A DNA stretch of 64,000 bases from Hyphomicrobium sp. (GCA_022844105.1 JALHMJ010000002.1:1-64000); one strand, 5' to 3'; numbered from the stretch's first letter, positions 45,398 through 54,812 are shown. Numbers and translations are program-made. Notes: a model not told the origin generated them from the sequence alone.

Positions 45398-47184
45398 GCC
45401 TCACCTGCATCGCTGTATTGAAGAAGTTTTTGCGGTTTGCCGCCGAGCGCCGCCCGGCGCAACGGAACGGTATCCGCATCGCCGTCGCGTGCAGCGGTTT
45501 CGCTCCACGCTTTCATGACGTCGTCGCGCGCTCCAAAATGCGCCACACGTCCATCTTGTAGAACGAGCAGCTTATCGGCCTGCGCCAGTGTCGACGGTCG
45601 ATGCCCCACCACCACGACGGCGGCGCCTGCGCCCTTGAGATCGACAAGCGCTTTGGCCAGCGCCGCCTCCCCGGCCTGATCTAGATTGGCGTTGGGTTCA
45701 TCGAGCACCACCAGACATGGCCGGCCGAAGACTGCGCGTGCCAGCCCGATGCGTTGACGTTGGCCGCCCGACAGGCGCACTCCGCCCCACCCGACGATCG
45801 TCTCGTAACCTTGCGGAAGGCGCTGCACGAGTTCATGCACGCGGGCGAGTTTCGCCGCCGCGACCACGTGCTTGTCGGAAGCCGGCGCCATACGGCCGAT
45901 GTTTTCACTAACGCTGCCGGGAAACAATTCGACGTCCTGCGGCAAGTAGCCGATCGAACGGCCAAGTTGCTCGCGATCCCAATGATGCAGATCGGACCCG
46001 TCGAGAACGATGCGTCCGCCCGCGATCCGATTGAGCCCCACCATAAGGCGGCACAACGTGCTCTTGCCGGCGCCGGACGGTCCGACGATGGCCAAAACCT
46101 CGCCCGGACTGACATCGAAACTGACGTCATCGAGAATGAGCTTGGAGCTGTCTGGAACGGAATAGGACACGCCGCGTATCAGCATATAGCCGTTCGGATC
46201 CGATAATTGGGTCCGGGGCCTGTCCGGCGGATACGTTGCGATGTGCTCCTTCAACCGGTCGTAAGCGAGCCGCGCCGAAATGAAACTCGCCCACATACCA
46301 ATCGCCATCTCAACCGGCGCCAGAGCCCGGCCGAGCATGATCGCCGCGGCAATCATCGCGCCCGGCGTAATCTGGTTCTCGACGACCAGCCATGCCCCCA
46401 TTCCCAGGATCGCGACTTGAACGAAAGCGCGCAGGAACTTGGAGATCGTCAAGAGAGACGCGGAAAGATCACCCGCTGCATGCGTCGCCGCAGTTGCGCT
46501 GTCGTTGAGTTGACGCCAACGGCCGGCCATCGCGGGCATCATGCCCATCGCCTGCACGACCTCGGCATTGCGAACGGTAACGTCGGCCAGCCGCATGATC
46601 TCGATCTCGGTCTCTTCCGCCGCCTGGTTAGGCTCGTGAGTGAGGCCCTCGGTAATGAAACTGATCACCAAGAGCGCCAGGGCGGACCCGAGCGCGATCA
46701 TTCCGAGATAGGGATGCAGGAACCAGATGAAGACCACGAAGATCGGCACCCACGGGCTATCGAAGAAAGCCCCCATGCCCTGCGTGGAGATAAAGCTGCG
46801 CACATATTGCAGATCGCGCAACGTCTCGGTTCCCGCCGCGTCGCCCGCGATCTGCGCCTTGCAGCAGGATTCGAGATACGCTGGCCCCAGCCTCTCGTTG
46901 AGCCAGCTCCCCGTTCGTAGCGCGATCGATGATCGCAGCGTATCCAGAACGCACATAACGAGAAGCGCCCCCGACGCGATCAGGGTGAGCAAAATCAGCG
47001 TCTCGACCTTGCCCGAGCGCAGCACCCGGTCCATCACCTGGATCATGTAGATCGGCGTGGCGAGCATGAGCGCATTGATGACGAAACTGAAAATTGCCAC
47101 GGTCCGGAACGCTGCGCGGCAGTCGGCCAGGGTTGTTTCCAGCAGTGTCGGGCTCGCCGGCGTCCCGTTACGGTGAACTTGCAT
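45394..47184 (-). CDS. Type I secretion ABC transporter (PrtD family)
   Basis: A 596-aa half-transporter from the ATG at 47184 (MQVHRNGTPASPTLLE); the frame to 47442 adds 86 residues that cross the terminator and the small gene and is rejected. The membrane domain has hydrophobic segments at about 30-330 (FRTVAIFSFVINALMLATPI first). The ATPase has Walker A GPSGAGKSTLCRLM, signature LSGGQRQRIGLAR and Walker B VVLDEPNANLD. There is no N-terminal C39-like domain, which fits exporters of proteases and RTX surface proteins. It powers the secretion done with the HlyD protein. Confidence 0.94.
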   Translation of the reverse strand: MQVHRNGTPASPTLLETTLADCRAAFRTVAIFSFVINALMLATPIYMIQVMDRVLRSGKVETLILLTLIASGALLVMCVLDTLRSSIALRTGSWLNERLGPAYLESCCKAQIAGDAAGTETLRDLQYVRSFISTQGMGAFFDSPWVPIFVVFIWFLHPYLGMIALGSALALLVISFITEGLTHEPNQAAEETEIEIMRLADVTVRNAEVVQAMGMMPAMAGRWRQLNDSATAATHAAGDLSASLLTISKFLRAFVQVAILGMGAWLVVENQITPGAMIAAAIMLGRALAPVEMAIGMWASFISARLAYDRLKEHIATYPPDRPRTQLSDPNGYMLIRGVSYSVPDSSKLILDDVSFDVSPGEVLAIVGPSGAGKSTLCRLMVGLNRIAGGRIVLDGSDLHHWDREQLGRSIGYLPQDVELFPGSVSENIGRMAPASDKHVVAAAKLARVHELVQRLPQGYETIVGWGGVRLSGGQRQRIGLARAVFGRPCLVVLDEPNANLDQAGEAALAKALVDLKGAGAAVVVVGHRPSTLAQADKLLVLQDGRVAHFGARDDVMKAWSETAARDGDADTVPLRRAALGGKPQKLLQYSDAGEA

Positions 47185-47291
47185 GTTTAACGCCTCGATA
47201 TGGCACGCGCGCCAAGAACCGCGCGCGTCCGTCGTCGATATGCCGAAGGCGGGGAGCAAGTTGCGGACCAATACCGCTCGTCGCGCCAGAC

Positions 47292-47321
47292 AAAAAAAAG
47301 GCCCGCTGCAGATAGCGGGCC
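47292..47321 (-). terminator. Intrinsic terminator of the 51-aa protein gene
   Basis: On the minus strand GGCCCGCT-ATCTGC-AGCGGGCC is a perfect eight-base stem followed at once by eight T residues. It lies 27 bases after the stop codon of the small gene, and before the transporter start at 47184. The small gene thus forms its own transcript, possibly with read-through into the secretion genes. Confidence 0.9.
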
Positions 47322-47347
47322 TTCTTGGATCGATCGAGCAATACCGT

Positions 47348-47503
47348 TTAGGCAGGCGAACTGTCCGACGGATAGGGCTTGAAGCAATCGTACTTCGGCT
47401 TGCCGTACGACTTGACGACTTTGATTTCGACGCACTTGGCAAGCTTCTGGACCTTGGGGGAGTAGAGCAATTTCTTGGGCACGGTGCAGGTGAATACTTT
47501 CAT
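47348..47503 (-). CDS. 51-aa cysteine-containing small protein
   Basis: The product begins MKVFTCTVPKKLLYSPKVQK and ends KPKYDCFKPYPSDSSPA, with three cysteines and many lysines (predicted basic). It has no signal peptide or membrane segment. CAGGAG lies eight bases before the ATG at 47503, a strong ribosome-binding site, and an intrinsic terminator lies directly after it. These two signs make it a real and probably well-expressed gene. The longer frame to 47560 lacks such a site. Function is unknown; its position just upstream of the type I exporter raises the chance that it is a cargo or helper. Confidence 0.75.
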   Translation of the reverse strand: MKVFTCTVPKKLLYSPKVQKLAKCVEIKVVKSYGKPKYDCFKPYPSDSSPA

Positions 47504-47662
47504 GACGCGAACTCCTGGATGCAGCCTGACTTCGAGAGCGACCAAGAAATACGTCGACAAATTCTTAATGTCAGCTTCACGTTGATACGCTGGTAAATCA
47601 AAATGCTTACGATCTGAAGCAGTCCGTCCGCGTCATTTGTAAACTGAAACGGATCGCAAAAC

Positions 47663-47691
47663 AAAAAAAAGGGGGCGTTGAGCCCCCTTTT
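47663..47691 (-). terminator. Intrinsic terminator of the outer-membrane protein gene
   Basis: On the minus strand AAAAGGGGGC-TCAAC-GCCCCCTTTT forms a ten-base stem, and the T-run continues to eight residues. It begins 22 bases after the stop codon of the barrel-protein gene. Confidence 0.9.
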
Positions 47692-47712
47692 CAGAGTGAT
47701 TGGATCGAGATG

Positions 47713-48468
47713 CTATTTCAGTGGTGCAGCGACTTCTGCGCGAGCACCCAGCCGATACGTCAGACCGACGCGCGCGATCCAGAGTTCATTTTCCCAGTCG
47801 AGAGAACCGGTGCAGTCAATTCCGCAATTCGCATCCGAATACCCGTACTGCTTGTCACCAAGATCGGCATAAAGCGCCTCAGCGCGCAGCGACCACTGGC
47901 CGTGGCGAATGAACTCCACACCGCCACCGGCCGTCCAGCCAAAATGCCAATCATCGCGGGTCGAACGAAAGTCGAGTGCCGGAACTGCAAACGTCGTGTC
48001 AATATCGGCGTAGGCGATGCCACCCGTTGCGTAAAACAATATGTTTCCGCTGTGCACCAAGCCGATGCGCATGCGCGACGAACCGAACCACTTAATGTCG
48101 CTTTCAAACCGTCCGCAGTCAGGGCAACCATCACCGAAGGAGCCGTCCGTATCCATCCAGTTATAGTCGGATTCATAACCGACCACTAGGCGGCCACATT
48201 GAATGTTGTAGCCAGAATAGAGACTGCCGGCGAAACCGTTATCGTCATCACCTAGCGATCCGCCAAGGCCGCTCGTTGCGGTTGTATCCTGCCCGCCGTA
48301 GCCAACCGCGGCGCCAACGTAAAAGCCCGCGAACGGACCGCCGTCGCAGGTGCGCGCGTCGGCGACGGGAGCGGGGCCGTCTTTAATGCTCGTTCCGTCG
48401 GCCAAAGCGGCCGTAGCGCTGGCTGCTGTCGCCATAAGGACAGCAAAGATTCTGAACATAGCTCGCAT
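47713..48468 (-). CDS. Outer-membrane beta-barrel protein, Omp25/31-like
   Basis: A 251-aa protein. The signal peptide is MRAMFRIFAVLMATAASATAALA (start at residue 1 or at Met4). The mature part has alternating strands such as FAGFYVGAAVGYGGQ, GYESDYNWMD and HFGWTAGGGVEFI typical of eight-strand OmpA/Omp25-like barrels. Two cysteine pairs (GDGCPDCG, DANCGIDCTG) probably form loop disulfides. The last residues are APLK, not the usual terminal aromatic, although the strand WIARVGLTYRLG precedes them. It has its own terminator. A general surface or porin role is likely. Confidence 0.85.
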   Translation of the reverse strand: MRAMFRIFAVLMATAASATAALADGTSIKDGPAPVADARTCDGGPFAGFYVGAAVGYGGQDTTATSGLGGSLGDDDNGFAGSLYSGYNIQCGRLVVGYESDYNWMDTDGSFGDGCPDCGRFESDIKWFGSSRMRIGLVHSGNILFYATGGIAYADIDTTFAVPALDFRSTRDDWHFGWTAGGGVEFIRHGQWSLRAEALYADLGDKQYGYSDANCGIDCTGSLDWENELWIARVGLTYRLGARAEVAAPLK

Positions 48469-48818
48469 CGCCGCTGTTCCCCCTTAGGATTGCGAAGATC
48501 ATTCCGCTGGAAAAATCAAAACACTTGAACCTGAGCCAACGGTGATTCGCCCCCAGGCGTCGATGGAGTTTCAGCGGCCCACGTGCCGAGCGACGCCTGA
48601 GGTTGCGCAAAAGGCACAGACAGGGAGCTGACGGACCCGTCCCGGAAATCCATGAGGCACTCAAGAGGATCCCCATTCAGTCCGCCGTCGGCCCGGCGCC
48701 ACCCTCCCCTCCTACGGCCGCTCGTGAGTTAATAACGTTGGGCGAATGGGGACCGCGCTTGTTTGTCGGAGTTGTAGACTTTGGACATGGGTGCAATCTT
48801 CCAGGTTATACAGCCACC
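48469..48818. promoter_or_regulatory. 350-base divergent promoter region
   Basis: The stretch separates the barrel-protein gene (minus) from the methyltransferase (plus). The frame of the methyltransferase stays open through much of it but the sequence is not conserved in character, so I treat it as leader and promoter. No clear -35/-10 pair was found. Confidence 0.45.
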
Positions 48819-49613
48819 ATGACAACCTCGACGAACGTAAGCGAAGGACAGCCGCGGGGTACAAAGCAGGCGACAGGCGCGCTTGCCGGCAAAGGACTTC
48901 TCCAGTCGGAGGCGGAGTGGAACGCCCGCAATCGCGAACTCGCCCACACGCTTGCCGAACTGATGGCGCGTTACGTTCAACCGGTCACTGGTCGCGCACT
49001 CGATGTCGGTTGCATGTCTGGCGACCTCACCGACCGCTTCAGCCATGAACTCAATGACAGGCTGGAGACGACAAAACTTGCATGGTGGGGCGTCGACCCT
49101 GACATTCCCGAAAACGTCGTGTCTCCCTCCGGAGCCATTCTGAGCCGCGCCTTCGGTCACGATCTGCCGTATCAGTCGGACGCCTTTGATTGCATCACGT
49201 TCGCCAACGTCTACGAGCATGTTCCTCCGACACTCCGCCACCCGACCCTGCAGGAGTTTCACCGTGTCCTGGCACCGGGGGGAATTCTGGTCGGCCAACT
49301 CCCCAATCCCTATTTCCCGATCGAATCGCACAGCCGATTGCCGTTTCTGGGCTGCCTGCCCCGCCCGCTACAGAGAGTTTACTGGCGGCTGACGCCGACG
49401 GGGTGGGATTTCGACAAGGCGCACTTTTTCAGCGTGACAATCGACAACCTCAAACAGACCGCGAAAACCGTCGGGCTTGAGGCAACGGAAATTCGCAACT
49501 TCAACTACTCCCTCGATGCCATACCTCAGACCGTCCGTTGGGCAGCACGGCTGCACGCGAACGTTGGGTTCATGCCCTGGTCCTGGCAATTCGTTTTCCG
49601 CAAGCCTGCTTGA
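48819..49613 (+). CDS. Class I SAM methyltransferase
   Basis: A 264-aa methyltransferase from ATG 48819 (MTTSTNVSEGQPRG); the frame open to 48603 adds 72 residues without domain features. ALDVGCMSGDLTDRF is motif I near residue 62, WWGVDPDIPE holds the acidic motif II residue and FDCITFANVYEHVPP is the post-II block. LAPGGILVGQLPNPYFPIES follows. It stands before two CelD-type genes in the same direction. It may act on a glycan or on a lipid carrier; specificity is unknown. Confidence 0.84.
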   Translation: MTTSTNVSEGQPRGTKQATGALAGKGLLQSEAEWNARNRELAHTLAELMARYVQPVTGRALDVGCMSGDLTDRFSHELNDRLETTKLAWWGVDPDIPENVVSPSGAILSRAFGHDLPYQSDAFDCITFANVYEHVPPTLRHPTLQEFHRVLAPGGILVGQLPNPYFPIESHSRLPFLGCLPRPLQRVYWRLTPTGWDFDKAHFFSVTIDNLKQTAKTVGLEATEIRNFNYSLDAIPQTVRWAARLHANVGFMPWSWQFVFRKPA

Positions 49614-49744
49614 TCCCGCGCCAGGATCGAAGGCCGTCCAACGTCCGGTGAACGCAGCCGTTTACCCTACTTGCCACCTGCTGCAATGCCTTTGCTCGGT
49701 TGCGATACAATGGCAGATGTCGCAACTTTGACGCGGACGTTTCC

Positions 49745-50971
49745 ATGACTGTTATGAACATCTCGGTCGTAACCGGTGGTGGGGCCGGCGCCGAACTCGT
49801 CTGCGTTGTGATGACGGCTGCCCAGTACCGGGAGTGTTCGGATGCCTGGGCCGATCTCGCCATGGACGCATGTCAGCCCAATCCGTTCATGAGCCCGCAC
49901 CTTGTCGGTGCGCTGTCGCCCGATGCGGAGGTGTCGGTCGTCACCGCTTGGTGGCAGCGCGGCCAACAGCGCACTTTGGCCGGCGTGATGACGGTTGCGA
50001 AAAGACGGCTGCATCCGCTGCTGCCGGTGCGGATCGCTTCGGATGCGGTGAACGAACATATCTGCCTGTCGATGCCTGTCGTACGGCGCGACCAGTCCAT
50101 CGAGATCCTGCACGGTTTATTGGACGCGATTGCGCAGAACCGGCAACTCCCCCAAATCATTTTCTGGCGGCTGTTCTACGCCCAAGGCTCCATGTACGAC
50201 GCACTTCGAGAAGCATTGCGGCAGCGCGGAACCACACCAACGATCGTGCTTCGCCGTAACCGCGCGGTCCTGACGAAGCCGCGTCCGATCTGCGATCTTG
50301 CAGGCATTGGATTTTCGAGTGGCCGGTTGAAGAAAATCCGCCAATACAAGCGCAGGCTTGCGGACGCTGGACCGTTCGAAGAGCGCGTCCATACATCTGC
50401 CGATGGCATTGAATCTGCCATTGAAGATTTTCTAGTTCTTGAGGCGTCGGGATGGAAAGGACGACAAGGGACGGCGATTGCCAGCAACCCCGCAGATGCG
50501 GACTTCACTCGCGCCTGGCTAAAGGCCGTTGCTGCGGCCGGTGATCTCATGGTCTCAGAGCTGCGCGTGGACGGCAAGCCGGTCGCCATGTACATTTGGG
50601 TGCTTTCGGGCCCCGCGGGATTTGCTTGGAAGATAGCGTTTGATGAGACCCACGCGCGCTGTCACCCGGGCCTCGTCAACCTCGAACAGGCGACGCGGGC
50701 GTTCGCGGAAAACCCGCGCTTGATCAGCGCCGATTCCTGTCATTGGGGCACCGGATTTGTTTCGCTATTCTGGAAGCAGGAAGTCGAAGTTTGCGGGTTG
50801 ATTTTTGATGTCCGGCGTGGCGGTTCTACGCGGACCACAATGCTTGCATCCGCTGCCGGACTGTTGCTCGCGATCAGGCCGGCGCTCGCCGAATTTCGCG
50901 TCAGCGCTCAGTCGGCATGGGGCCGGTGGACCAAGGCCGGTTCGTCCCGGCAAGGTACGGATGAGAGCTGA
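49745..50971 (+). CDS. GNAT-fold acetyltransferase, CelD/BcsL type
   Basis: A 408-aa protein from the ATG at 49745 (the frame begins at 49700). It has the tandem GNAT arrangement of the CelD/FemAB-like group found in cellulose and EPS loci. LSMPVVRRDQSIEILHGLLD sits in the first half. KIRQYKRRLADAG, EDFLVLEASGWKGRQGTAI and AMYIWVLSGPAGFAWKIAFD form the C-terminal acyltransferase domain. The stop overlaps the next gene start by one base (TGATG). Such proteins are thought to transfer acyl groups to amino sugars or glycan hydroxyls; the donor is not known. Confidence 0.82.
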   Translation: MTVMNISVVTGGGAGAELVCVVMTAAQYRECSDAWADLAMDACQPNPFMSPHLVGALSPDAEVSVVTAWWQRGQQRTLAGVMTVAKRRLHPLLPVRIASDAVNEHICLSMPVVRRDQSIEILHGLLDAIAQNRQLPQIIFWRLFYAQGSMYDALREALRQRGTTPTIVLRRNRAVLTKPRPICDLAGIGFSSGRLKKIRQYKRRLADAGPFEERVHTSADGIESAIEDFLVLEASGWKGRQGTAIASNPADADFTRAWLKAVAAAGDLMVSELRVDGKPVAMYIWVLSGPAGFAWKIAFDETHARCHPGLVNLEQATRAFAENPRLISADSCHWGTGFVSLFWKQEVEVCGLIFDVRRGGSTRTTMLASAAGLLLAIRPALAEFRVSAQSAWGRWTKAGSSRQGTDES

Positions 50972-52266
50972 TGCACATCGTTGGAGGAGCCGCACACGGA
51001 TTGGCTGATCGTGCGCTCGACAGCGGCGCGCCTGCCATAAAACTCGACGCCTTATCCCATGGGCAGCGCAACGACACCGGGTTCGCGATCAGTGTTTTTG
51101 ACCGGCCAGACCCGCTCAGAAACGACTGGCTGGAGCTTGAGCGCGACGCGGCGGGAACGCTGTTTCAGTCGTATGCATGGACAGCGTCGTGGATCGATCA
51201 CGCGGCCAAAGCTTTTGCGGAGATCCCACTGATCGTTGCCGGCCGGGACCAGACGGGACGTCTTGCCTTCGTGCTGCCGTTTGCGGTGGCGCGGCGGCAA
51301 CAAGCCAATTGGCTTACGTGGCTCGGGCAGGAACACGCGGGCTATGGCTTCGGTCTCTACCGCCGCGATGCGATGGCGCGTATCGACGGCAACATGCTCC
51401 GGCAGATTATCGATCAGGCGCGTACCGCCTCGCCAGATATCCACGGGGTCCATCTCAGCAAGCAACCCTTCGAGTGGGATGGACTACGAAACCCCTTCTT
51501 GCATCTGCCGTTCCAACCTCTGGCCGACGAACTCCACGCCTTCCAACTCGCTCCCGACTTCACAGCGTTCTATGAAACGCACGTGAGCAGCAAGAAGCGC
51601 GGCGACCTGCGGCGTGCGATTAAAGCTCTGCAGAAATTCGGTTCGGTCAGCATGGCCATATCCGAGACCCCCGCAGAACGGCAGGAAATATTCCGGGCCT
51701 TCCAGCTACAGAAATCAGAACAGCTCGCCGCTGAGAATATGGCTAGCCCATTTTCAACTGCCGCGCTGGACGCATTCTATAAGAGCCTACTGGGCGACGC
51801 GGGTCCGGGTCACCAAATGAGGCTCGCGGCGATGCGGATTGACGGCGATATTATCGCCGTCGACTTCGCGGTGAGGTTTCAAGATCGGATGTACGGTCTC
51901 AACCGGTCGATGGCCAACGGCGAACTGCGCCGGCACTCTCCGGGACGGCTGCTCAATTATTATCTGATCGAGCAAGCATGCCGCGAGGGCTGCACCGTGT
52001 TCGACCTCGGGCCGGGTGCGGCTTCCTACAAGGAAGAATTCGGCAGCACCGAGATCGCGTGCTTTGCGACGATCTTACCGCTCAGCGCCAAGAGCGTGCC
52101 GATTGCCGCACTTTTAAGCATCTCCGCGCGCGGCAAGTCGGCCATCATGGGCCATCTGAAATCGAGCCCCGGTCTACGCAACCGGGCTCGCGAATTGCGT
52201 CTGTCAATTCGCCAAGTTTTTCACCGTCTACTCAAGGGGCGATTCCGACATAGGCCCCAGCCTTAG
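50971..52266 (+). CDS. GNAT-fold acetyltransferase, CelD/BcsL type
   Basis: A 431-aa paralogue-like partner of the previous protein. WLELERDAAGTLFQSYAW opens the N-terminal half, LTWLGQEHAGYGFGLYRRDA follows, and SSKKRGDLRRAIKALQKFG plus GCTVFDLGPGAASYKEEFG mark the C-terminal acyltransferase domain, as in CelD family proteins. The two genes are co-translated and may act as a pair. Its last 39 bases overlap the convergent GH5 gene on the other strand. Confidence 0.83.
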   Translation: MHIVGGAAHGLADRALDSGAPAIKLDALSHGQRNDTGFAISVFDRPDPLRNDWLELERDAAGTLFQSYAWTASWIDHAAKAFAEIPLIVAGRDQTGRLAFVLPFAVARRQQANWLTWLGQEHAGYGFGLYRRDAMARIDGNMLRQIIDQARTASPDIHGVHLSKQPFEWDGLRNPFLHLPFQPLADELHAFQLAPDFTAFYETHVSSKKRGDLRRAIKALQKFGSVSMAISETPAERQEIFRAFQLQKSEQLAAENMASPFSTAALDAFYKSLLGDAGPGHQMRLAAMRIDGDIIAVDFAVRFQDRMYGLNRSMANGELRRHSPGRLLNYYLIEQACREGCTVFDLGPGAASYKEEFGSTEIACFATILPLSAKSVPIAALLSISARGKSAIMGHLKSSPGLRNRARELRLSIRQVFHRLLKGRFRHRPQP

Positions 52267-53460
52267 TGCACCGGCCGCCTGCCGTAAGGTCTCAAAAAGC
52301 GCACCGCCATCGTTGCGGATATCGAACTGATCGTGTCTATCCTGCGGAAAGATACCTGCCTTCTGCCGTGAGACCAACCGCCAGACGACCCAGCCCGCAC
52401 AGTCCCGGTTGCGGTAGATCGTGTCCAGCCAAGTTTTGTAAACGTCAATCTGATCCAGATTTCTTCGCGCGTAGCCGAATTCTTCCAGCAGCATCGGCTT
52501 GCTGTATTTTTTTGCAATCGCACAGAAGTCGCCAATGCGAGCGTTCATCTCCTGCGGGCTGATACCCCAATGCACGGGATAGCCATGCCATGTTCCAAAA
52601 TCGATGGTCTCGATTTCCAGATCAGAGAACTGGTCGTAGATATTACCGTGCCCGACTGACACGAGATGATGCGGATCAATGCTCTTAATGTAGGCCGACA
52701 TCTCACTCACCCAATCGTACAGAACCGAAGTAGGCTCGAAATTGGGTTCGTTCATGAGCTGCCAGCCGAAGATGGCCGGATCGTCGGCGTAAATGGTGCC
52801 GGTGATCGAATTCTTGCGCGTGATGACGGTTTGCGCCCACGACTTGTAGTCGCGCACGGTTCGCGGATCGGTGGGGAAAAAACGCGCAGGGTCTGAGTTG
52901 CCGTACCACGCGCTCATCTGGGCAGCGCCACCGGTGTAACGCCAGTAGTCCAACAGGGCCACGATCACCTTCAGGTTCCGTTTTGCGGCCTCAGCCATGA
53001 GAAAATCGATCTTCTGGAGACCATTGGGGCCGTCGTTGACGGCCATCACGTCGCGCTCCCCATCCCAGTACAATAGATAACTTCCGTTAACTCCCAGGTT
53101 GCTCGTCTCGGCGCGACTGCGAAAGTCCCAGATCGTCGGCACATTAGGATCAGTCTTCGATCCGATAACCGGCTGCAGGAAAGTCCGTACGACGTTGGCG
53201 CCCATGGCGACCGCGTCATCGAGGACGCGCACAACCTCTTCCTGCGTGCCGTACACCAGATAGTGATTGTTGACCCCCGCAACGGGGAACACCTTTCCAT
53301 CAACGGTAAATCGTGTGCCGCTGGTGCTGACAAAACCCGGAGGAGGCGGCAGACGCTTCTTGGCCGTCTGGGAGAAGACATCATCGCCCGCCAACAATGC
53401 GGCAAGCGCTGCAGCAACGGCGGCACAACCAACCACAGCGAGGTTCGAAATGTTCCGCAT
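52228..53460 (-). CDS. Secreted glycoside hydrolase family 5 glycanase
   Basis: A 410-aa protein from the ATG at 53460 (MRNISNLAVVGCAAVAAALA), which gives a signal peptide; the frame to 53979 runs into the flippase gene and is rejected. The GH5/GH113-like (beta/alpha)8 barrel has FGWQLMNEPNFEPTS with the general acid Glu in NEP and LLEEFGYARRN with the nucleophile Glu. GVNNHYLVYG and GANVVRTFLQPV resemble endo-beta-mannanase-like enzymes. As it sits beside the flippase gene, it may trim or cut the glycan in the periplasm, as alginate or cellulose loci do. Substrate is not known. Confidence 0.85.
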   Translation of the reverse strand: MRNISNLAVVGCAAVAAALAALLAGDDVFSQTAKKRLPPPPGFVSTSGTRFTVDGKVFPVAGVNNHYLVYGTQEEVVRVLDDAVAMGANVVRTFLQPVIGSKTDPNVPTIWDFRSRAETSNLGVNGSYLLYWDGERDVMAVNDGPNGLQKIDFLMAEAAKRNLKVIVALLDYWRYTGGAAQMSAWYGNSDPARFFPTDPRTVRDYKSWAQTVITRKNSITGTIYADDPAIFGWQLMNEPNFEPTSVLYDWVSEMSAYIKSIDPHHLVSVGHGNIYDQFSDLEIETIDFGTWHGYPVHWGISPQEMNARIGDFCAIAKKYSKPMLLEEFGYARRNLDQIDVYKTWLDTIYRNRDCAGWVVWRLVSRQKAGIFPQDRHDQFDIRNDGGALFETLRQAAGALRLGPMSESPLE

Positions 53461-53471
53461 GGCGCTTCTCC

Positions 53472-54812
53472 TCAAGCCGCTGGCAGTGTCTTGCGCGATC
53501 CGATCCAGCGCGGAAACAGCGACGCATTGAGGACGGCTGGAAGCATCAGCAGGGCAATGATACTCACTCCGGCGAGCCATCCAACGATGAAGCCTGTGCT
53601 TCCGCCAAGATGAGCTCCCAGTGCTGCCCCCCCGATTTCGGTGACGAACCCGAGCGCCAGCATCGGCGTCGCACGCATCATGCGGCTCTCCAGTCGCATG
53701 ACGGCGATGTAATGGTGTTTGATTGTCAGCCCAATTGCACCGAAGCCGACGAATTTCAACGCGGGGCCAGCAATGGCCGGGTAGAGCGGATTGAGTAGCG
53801 ACAAGATGAAATCGAGTGATACGATCAGGAAAAGTGCAGCTGCAGCGCTGAGGACGAGCGAGACGAAAAAGGACAGGCCGATTCGTTCGGCGACACGTTC
53901 CGGCTCTGCCGAGCCGATCGCATAAAGTGCCATACACGCGCCAACCGGCGCAAAAAGCGCGATCTGGAGCATCATCCATGCGGGATAAAAGCTTGCCGCA
54001 TATGCCGGCGAGAGCATTTCAGCGACCAGTAGCGGCATCACGACATTGGCGCCGATCGCCGTGAGATTGAGGATGTGATGGGCAGAGGTTAGCGGCATCA
54101 GGGCCTTGAGGCGCGAAAAGTCCGGGCGCGCCCATCTGGCGCCATTCTTGACCACCCATACCGCGACAAGTCCGACCGACAGCAGTTCGGCTGCAATTCC
54201 CACCATGATCAGGGATTGAAAGCTATGTCCGGACGCGATCGCAAATACCAGCACTGCGAGCAACGCCAGGCGAAACACCGGCAGCACAACCTCCCGCACC
54301 ATGCGAAGCACATTACGGTCATAACCGGTAAGGACCCCGTCGGCCAAGTCGCCGAGCACCATCAATACGATGCCAAACGTAATGAGCAACCAAGTCTCAA
54401 TACCGCCGAGGTTGACGTAGAGTTCGAGGTCAAATGTCTTGCCCAAGAGAAGTGCAACGCACCACAAGCTGATTGCCGAACCGACGCTGAACACCGATGC
54501 CGCCGCGATGAGGCCAAGGGCCTCGTCCATGCGCCGCAACGGCAATCCCATCATCGTCGTCGTCAGCGAGAAACTTGCCGTCAGCACGATCATGTTCATC
54601 GCCGATAGGGTCGCTGTTGCCAACCCGACCTGTTCCGGACTGAACGATCGTGCCGCAATCCACCAGAAGGCAAAGCCGAGCGCGGCGGCCACGACAGGTC
54701 CAACCGTCAGCAAAACGGCGTTATCAAAAACGATGCGATGAGAGGACAACCAAGTCGCCAACACCCGCCAGCGAGCCACTGTGGCCGTTTCTCCCTCAAG
54801 CATTTTCGACAT
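53472..54812 (-). CDS. Lipid-linked oligosaccharide flippase (Wzx-like)
   Basis: A 446-aa membrane protein from the ATG at 54812 (MSKMLEGETATVARW); the frame to 54989 lies in the upstream GT2 gene. About twelve to fourteen hydrophobic helices cover the whole length, beginning at VLLTVGPVVAAALGFAFWWI. ARSFSPEQVGLATATLSAMN is the typical loop after helix one in polysaccharide-type MOP flippases. It moves the undecaprenyl-linked repeat unit to the periplasmic face for the Wzy route. It overlaps the GT2 gene by 17 bases and lies 11 bases before the GH5 gene. Confidence 0.86.
   Translation of the reverse strand: MSKMLEGETATVARWRVLATWLSSHRIVFDNAVLLTVGPVVAAALGFAFWWIAARSFSPEQVGLATATLSAMNMIVLTASFSLTTTMMGLPLRRMDEALGLIAAASVFSVGSAISLWCVALLLGKTFDLELYVNLGGIETWLLITFGIVLMVLGDLADGVLTGYDRNVLRMVREVVLPVFRLALLAVLVFAIASGHSFQSLIMVGIAAELLSVGLVAVWVVKNGARWARPDFSRLKALMPLTSAHHILNLTAIGANVVMPLLVAEMLSPAYAASFYPAWMMLQIALFAPVGACMALYAIGSAEPERVAERIGLSFFVSLVLSAAAALFLIVSLDFILSLLNPLYPAIAGPALKFVGFGAIGLTIKHHYIAVMRLESRMMRATPMLALGFVTEIGGAALGAHLGGSTGFIVGWLAGVSIIALLMLPAVLNASLFPRWIGSRKTLPAA

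Noticed and set aside
45394-47442. N-terminal extension of the type I ABC transporter
   Set aside because: The extra 86 codons cross an intrinsic terminator and the 51-aa gene; the ATG at 47184 fits the family start.
53461-53979. N-terminal extension of the GH5 frame
   Set aside because: It lies antiphase in the flippase gene, and the signal peptide starts at 53460.
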